From assembly GCF_014023275.1 (NCBI RefSeq), contig NZ_CP054698.1, positions 2,480,001-2,544,000 on the forward strand: 64,000 bases of DNA, written 5' to 3'. The notes under the pieces were generated by a model. That model was not told where the DNA came from. It was given only the letters and a program-made list of their open reading frames with translations, and ran no database searches. The stretch is from Nostoc edaphicum CCNP1411. GTDB lineage: Bacteria; Cyanobacteriota; Cyanobacteriia; Cyanobacteriales; Nostocaceae. The position numbers and the translations under genes are program-made. Each line of letters begins with the position of its first letter. Position 1 is the stretch's first letter. Below are positions 60,964 to 64,000 of this stretch, piece after piece.

Positions 60964-61659
60964 TTACTTTTTTTTATTCCAAGGTAGAGCGTAAGTCCAA
61001 GGTAGTTTCCTGACTGTGAAAGGACAATTGATAATACTAATGGGAGGAAAATCACGACCTGGGGCTAGACCTAAACGCACCTCAGATATCCTTAGCACTA
61101 GTTGCAGCGAAAAGTCCAACTCTTTTCTTCTGTTGATAAAGTCGTTGTACAGCTTTTTTTGCCCTTTTTGTAGCCCGTTAATATCAATTAGTGGTTTTTT
61201 GGCTGAATAGGTTCCAGCTTCTTTATCGCGCTCGAATACATCTTCTGCTGTCACTGTTTCAGAAAGTGTTTTTTTGGGAGCAATCAGGCTAGGACTTTGG
61301 GGTACTGCTAAGTCGCGGGTTAAGTCTGGTGATTTCCGAATCACACGCCGCGATTGTTTGCTATGTTCAACTACTAAAGAACTATTGTCCCAGTCAACGT
61401 ATACGGCAACATTCTCAGATTTATTTTCTATGCTGATTCCTAAATCTTTCAAATCTTCAATTGCGTATGAGGGTTTAAGTTTAAAGGAAATTCCAATTTT
61501 GTCGTCGAGATTTTGTTCTTTGAGTTGCTCATCAACGATTCCTTTTTTAAACTCAAATTTAACTTGGTCATCAATGGATTCAACCATGCGGTTAAAAACG
61601 TATGAGACACCAATAATATAAATCGTCAAAACTACTAAATTCTGGTCGCTACTCCTCAT
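60964..61659 (-). CDS. Conserved hypothetical protein
   Basis: A 231-residue protein with one N-terminal hydrophobic segment (VVLTIYIIGVSYVFNRMV) and a mostly beta-rich body: ISFKLKPSYAIEDLKDLGIS, VAVYVDWDNSSLVVEHSKQS, KKPLIDINGLQKGQKKLYND and LQLVLRISEVRLGLAPGRDF. The pattern of alternating strands around a VYVDWDxSSL core looks like an immunoglobulin- or C2-type fold. No enzyme motif seen. It lies between corA and rnpB on the same strand. I do not recognise the family. Confidence 0.7.
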   Translation of the reverse strand: MRSSDQNLVVLTIYIIGVSYVFNRMVESIDDQVKFEFKKGIVDEQLKEQNLDDKIGISFKLKPSYAIEDLKDLGISIENKSENVAVYVDWDNSSLVVEHSKQSRRVIRKSPDLTRDLAVPQSPSLIAPKKTLSETVTAEDVFERDKEAGTYSAKKPLIDINGLQKGQKKLYNDFINRRKELDFSLQLVLRISEVRLGLAPGRDFPPISIINCPFTVRKLPWTYALPWNKKK

Positions 61660-61723
61660 AACTCAGAATCTTAACTCCCGGTGCTAATGAATATATATTT
61701 GACTCATCGCTCATCTCAAATCT

Positions 61724-62866
61724 TTAATTGCGCTTGATTACTACAGAATTTTGCAGCCAGCCTCGTCGCCAAAAAAAGAATAGCAAACTAAGTGCGATCG
61801 CTACCATAACTGCCAAGCAAATTGGGTAGCCCCAATACCAATTCAATTCAGGCATATTATATGGCGATTTTTCAGTATTGAAATTCATACCATATATTCC
61901 AGCCACAAAAGTTAGTGGAATAAAAATTGTTGAAACTACCGTTAGTACCTTCATAATTTCATTCATTTTATTACTCACTGCCGAAAGGTACACATCCATT
62001 AATCCAGATGATAGTTCTCGGTAAGTTTCCACCATATCCATCACTTGCACTGTATGGTCATAACAATCTCGCAGGTAGATTCGTACTTCTTCGCCAATTA
62101 GTTCACTACCATCTCGAATTAAGGAATTAATTGCATCTCGTTGGGGCCAGATAGCACGACGTAGTTGCAGTAATTCTCGCCTAATTTGATAAATATTTTG
62201 TAGTGTTTGTGGCGTTGGTTTGACTATTACCTCCTCTTCTAACTCTTCGATTCGCTCTCCATAAAGCTCCAGTACTGGGAAAAAGCCATCAATAATCGCA
62301 TCTAACAGAGCGTAAGCTAAATAATCCGCTCCTTGTTTACGGATGATACCTTTATTTTTTTCAATTCGCGATCGCACTGCTTCAAAGCAATCATGTTCTG
62401 GTTCCTCTTGTACTGTCAACAAATAATTTTTCCCTAATATTAAACTTACTTGCTCACTATAAAAACCACATGTTTTCTCCTTTGGTACTACCATGCAGGC
62501 AATGAATAGCAATTGGTCTTCATAATCCTCGGTTTTGGGACGCTCTGGTACATTGACTACATCTTCTAAAACTAGAGGATGTAACTCAAAGACGTTACCC
62601 AATCGTTGTAATATGTCTTGACTACCTAAACCTTGTACGTCTACCCAAGAAATCGATTCTGCATCAAGATAGGGGAGACACTCCTCTGGAGTTGCTATTT
62701 GTTCACGAATGAAATTGGTTTGATTATAGTCAATTAAGAAAATTATCGGTAGCGGAGCATCTGCATCAATAATTATGGTTCCTGGTAAAGTTCCTGGTTG
62801 GTGATAGAATTCATCTTCGTATAGCTTGGTGACTATTTTGGGAAGGCGACGCAGTTTTCGTGCCAT
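61724..62866 (-). CDS. corA: CorA family magnesium transporter
   Basis: A 380-residue pentameric divalent-cation channel. The large cytoplasmic funnel domain includes ISWVDVQGLGSQDILQRLGN, HPLVLEDVVNVPERPKTEDY and LLTVQEEPEHDCFEAV; two C-terminal membrane helices (IMKVLTVVSTIFIPLTFVAG and YPICLAVMVAIALSLLFFFW) flank the selectivity motif IYGMNF. The basic tail RRGWLQNS is typical. Takes up Mg2+, gated by intracellular Mg2+. Preceded by TCATTTG heptamers (62882-62925); the gap to 63108 has no gene. Confidence 0.95.
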   Translation of the reverse strand: MARKLRRLPKIVTKLYEDEFYHQPGTLPGTIIIDADAPLPIIFLIDYNQTNFIREQIATPEECLPYLDAESISWVDVQGLGSQDILQRLGNVFELHPLVLEDVVNVPERPKTEDYEDQLLFIACMVVPKEKTCGFYSEQVSLILGKNYLLTVQEEPEHDCFEAVRSRIEKNKGIIRKQGADYLAYALLDAIIDGFFPVLELYGERIEELEEEVIVKPTPQTLQNIYQIRRELLQLRRAIWPQRDAINSLIRDGSELIGEEVRIYLRDCYDHTVQVMDMVETYRELSSGLMDVYLSAVSNKMNEIMKVLTVVSTIFIPLTFVAGIYGMNFNTEKSPYNMPELNWYWGYPICLAVMVAIALSLLFFFWRRGWLQNSVVIKRN

Positions 62867-62881
62867 AAAACATTACCTAAT

Positions 62882-63072
62882 AGTGATTAGTCATTAGTCA
62901 TTTGTCATTTGTCATTTGTAAATAACAAAGTACATAAGGATAACTTACACGTAATCTTACAAAAATCAATATAAAGACTATAATTTCTAAATTACGCAAT
63001 TATTTAGGTTGATAATTTAGTCATCAGTCAGATTTAAATCTGACAAATTACGAATTACGAATTACGAATTGG
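62882..63072. repeat. TTTGTCA and AATTACGA heptamer arrays
   Basis: Four copies of TCATTTG near 62890-62925 and three of AATTACGA at 63050-63072, the same families as at 29023-29115. Confidence 0.8.
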
Positions 63073-63108
63073 TATAACATATCGCCTCTGAATCAGCAAT
63101 GCTACAAA

Positions 63109-63139
63109 AAACAGTTTGCCTGGGTAAGACAAACTGTTT
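63109..63139 (-). terminator. Terminator of groEL
   Basis: Ten-base stem AAACAGTTTG / CAAACTGTTT with an 11-base loop; on the minus strand the stem is followed by a T run (complement of CAAAAAAC). It lies 29 bases after the groEL stop. Confidence 0.85.
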
Positions 63140-63167
63140 AAAAAATATTTATCTGGGTGAGCAGAAG

Positions 63168-64000
63168 TTAGAACATACCCATGCCGCCCATGCCGCCCAT
63201 GCCACCCATGCCACCCATGCCTCCCATACCGCCCATGTCAGGGGCAGGAGCAGCGGATTTCTTCTCTGGCTTTTCAACAACGATCGCTTCAGTGGTTAAG
63301 ACCAAACCAGCAATGGAACCAGCATTTTGCAAAGCTGAACGCACGACTTTGGCAGGGTCGATAATACCAGCAGCAATCAAGTCTTCAAATTCGCCAGTAG
63401 CAGCGTTGTAGCCAATGTTGAACTCGCTATCCCGGACTTTAGAGACGATTACAGAACCTTCAGCACCGGCGTTGTCTGCTATTTGGCGTAAGGGGGCTTC
63501 TAGCGCTCGTTCGACAATATCAGCCCCAATTCTTTCTTCGTCATTTTGTAAAGTCTTTTTAATCGCTTCTACCGTCTTAGCTAAGTGAATTAGAGTTGTC
63601 CCACCACCAGGAACAATACCTTCTTCCACAGCAGCTTTAGTAGCGTTCAGCGCGTCTTCAATCCGCAGTTTGCGGTCTTTGAGTTCGGTTTCGGTTGCCG
63701 CACCCACTTTAATCACTGCCACGCCGCCAGCGAGCTTGGCGATGCGTTCTTGGAGTTTTTCTTGATCGTATTCAGAATCGGTTTCTTCCAACTGTCTACG
63801 AATTTGACCAATCCGCTTTTGTACTTCTGGCTTGGTAACACTGCCAGCTACAATGGTGGTGCTTTCTTTGTCAATGGTAATTTTGCGGGCAGTTCCCAGC
63901 GCTTCTAAAGCAGCAGTATCCAAGCTCAAGCCGATTTCTTCAGAAATCAACTGTCCATCGGTGAGAATGGCAATATCTTCTAACAAAGCTTTGCGGCGAT
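63168..64000 (-). CDS. groEL: Chaperonin GroEL (5' partial)
   Basis: C-terminal half (about 277 residues) of the 60-kDa chaperonin that folds proteins inside a GroES-capped ring with ATP. The frame is open to the window edge ([16 protein letters not shown]), so the 63986 start is internal. Family blocks: [74 protein letters not shown] and [20 protein letters not shown], ending in a (GGM)n tail [10 protein letters not shown]. The Gly-Met tail marks it as the groESL-type copy, since a second cyanobacterial GroEL usually lacks it. Confidence 0.97.
   Translation of the reverse strand, partial: RRKALLEDIAILTDGQLISEEIGLSLDTAALEALGTARKITIDKESTTIVAGSVTKPEVQKRIGQIRRQLEETDSEYDQEKLQERIAKLAGGVAVIKVGAATETELKDRKLRIEDALNATKAAVEEGIVPGGGTTLIHLAKTVEAIKKTLQNDEERIGADIVERALEAPLRQIADNAGAEGSVIVSKVRDSEFNIGYNAATGEFEDLIAAGIIDPAKVVRSALQNAGSIAGLVLTTEAIVVEKPEKKSAAPAPDMGGMGGMGGMGGMGGMGGMGMF

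Noticed and set aside
63181..63411. Plus-strand frame MPPMPPMPP opposite groEL
   Set aside because: It is the antisense of the GGM tail and conserved C terminus of groEL.
1..64000. tRNA or rRNA genes
   Set aside because: I looked for T-loop GGTTCGA-type and rRNA core sequences in the gaps and found none that could be folded; only rnpB was identified.

Overview
The window comes from a filamentous, heterocyst-forming cyanobacterium of the Nostoc/Anabaena group. Four things point there: dense HIP1 octamers (GCGATCGC), abundant short tandemly repeated heptamers (including copies inside rnpB), a hetP gene with a near-perfect HetR operator, and oxygenic-phototroph genes such as an SbtA/SbtB bicarbonate-uptake operon, a Psb32-type protein and a PAP/fibrillin protein. 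Both ends are cut: an RND efflux pump lacks its N terminus at the left, and groEL lacks its N-terminal half at the right.

Layout. 1-5.3 kb: RND pump, then a minus-strand sbtA-sbtB-carbonic anhydrase operon. 5.4-6.0 kb: a scar region with a probable transposase relic and an antitoxin whose PIN toxin survives only as a C-terminal stub. 6.2-16.8 kb: pcrA helicase, a two-gene Septu-like defence pair (ATPase plus HNH nuclease), a GAF protein, a Tat-type phosphatase, an ATP-grasp protein and a GH116 glucosidase. 17-19.6 kb: heterocyst locus with a decayed C39-peptidase exporter fragment (possibly former hetC), the HetR operator, a very long leader and hetP. 20.3-29 kb: rpe, a subtilase next to a serpin, an AI-2E-type permease, an LCP protein and a TrpD-like protein.

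29-44 kb is the most unusual part. On the minus strand lie a histidine kinase, a NarL-type regulator, a pseudokinase-membrane-PstS-like fusion and a zinc-ribbon/FHA protein. Divergent from these, on the plus strand, is half of a contractile injection system (DUF4255 cap protein, sheath, two tube proteins, two related tail-chaperone-like proteins, a DUF6760 segment without its own start codon). It is followed by an FHA protein with a long acidic linker ending in a degenerate methylglyoxal-synthase-like domain, and a CHASE2 Ser/Thr kinase. No baseplate, spike or AAA+ ATPase gene is present, so the machine must be completed elsewhere. Kinase and FHA partners on both sides suggest phosphorylation-dependent control of assembly or firing; that is inference.

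44-64 kb: Hsp20, two related small exported proteins, a membrane protein, a MOSC plus alkyltransferase-like fusion, PAP/fibrillin, surE, psb32, a DUF4346 protein, a FemAB-like acyltransferase, a riboflavin-type reductase, a large sensor kinase, a TPR protein built of near-identical repeats, an oxidoreductase, RNase III next to the RNase P RNA gene, corA and groEL. Short dispersed repeats fill most intergenic gaps and in two genes have entered the reading frame. No tRNA, rRNA or CRISPR array was seen.
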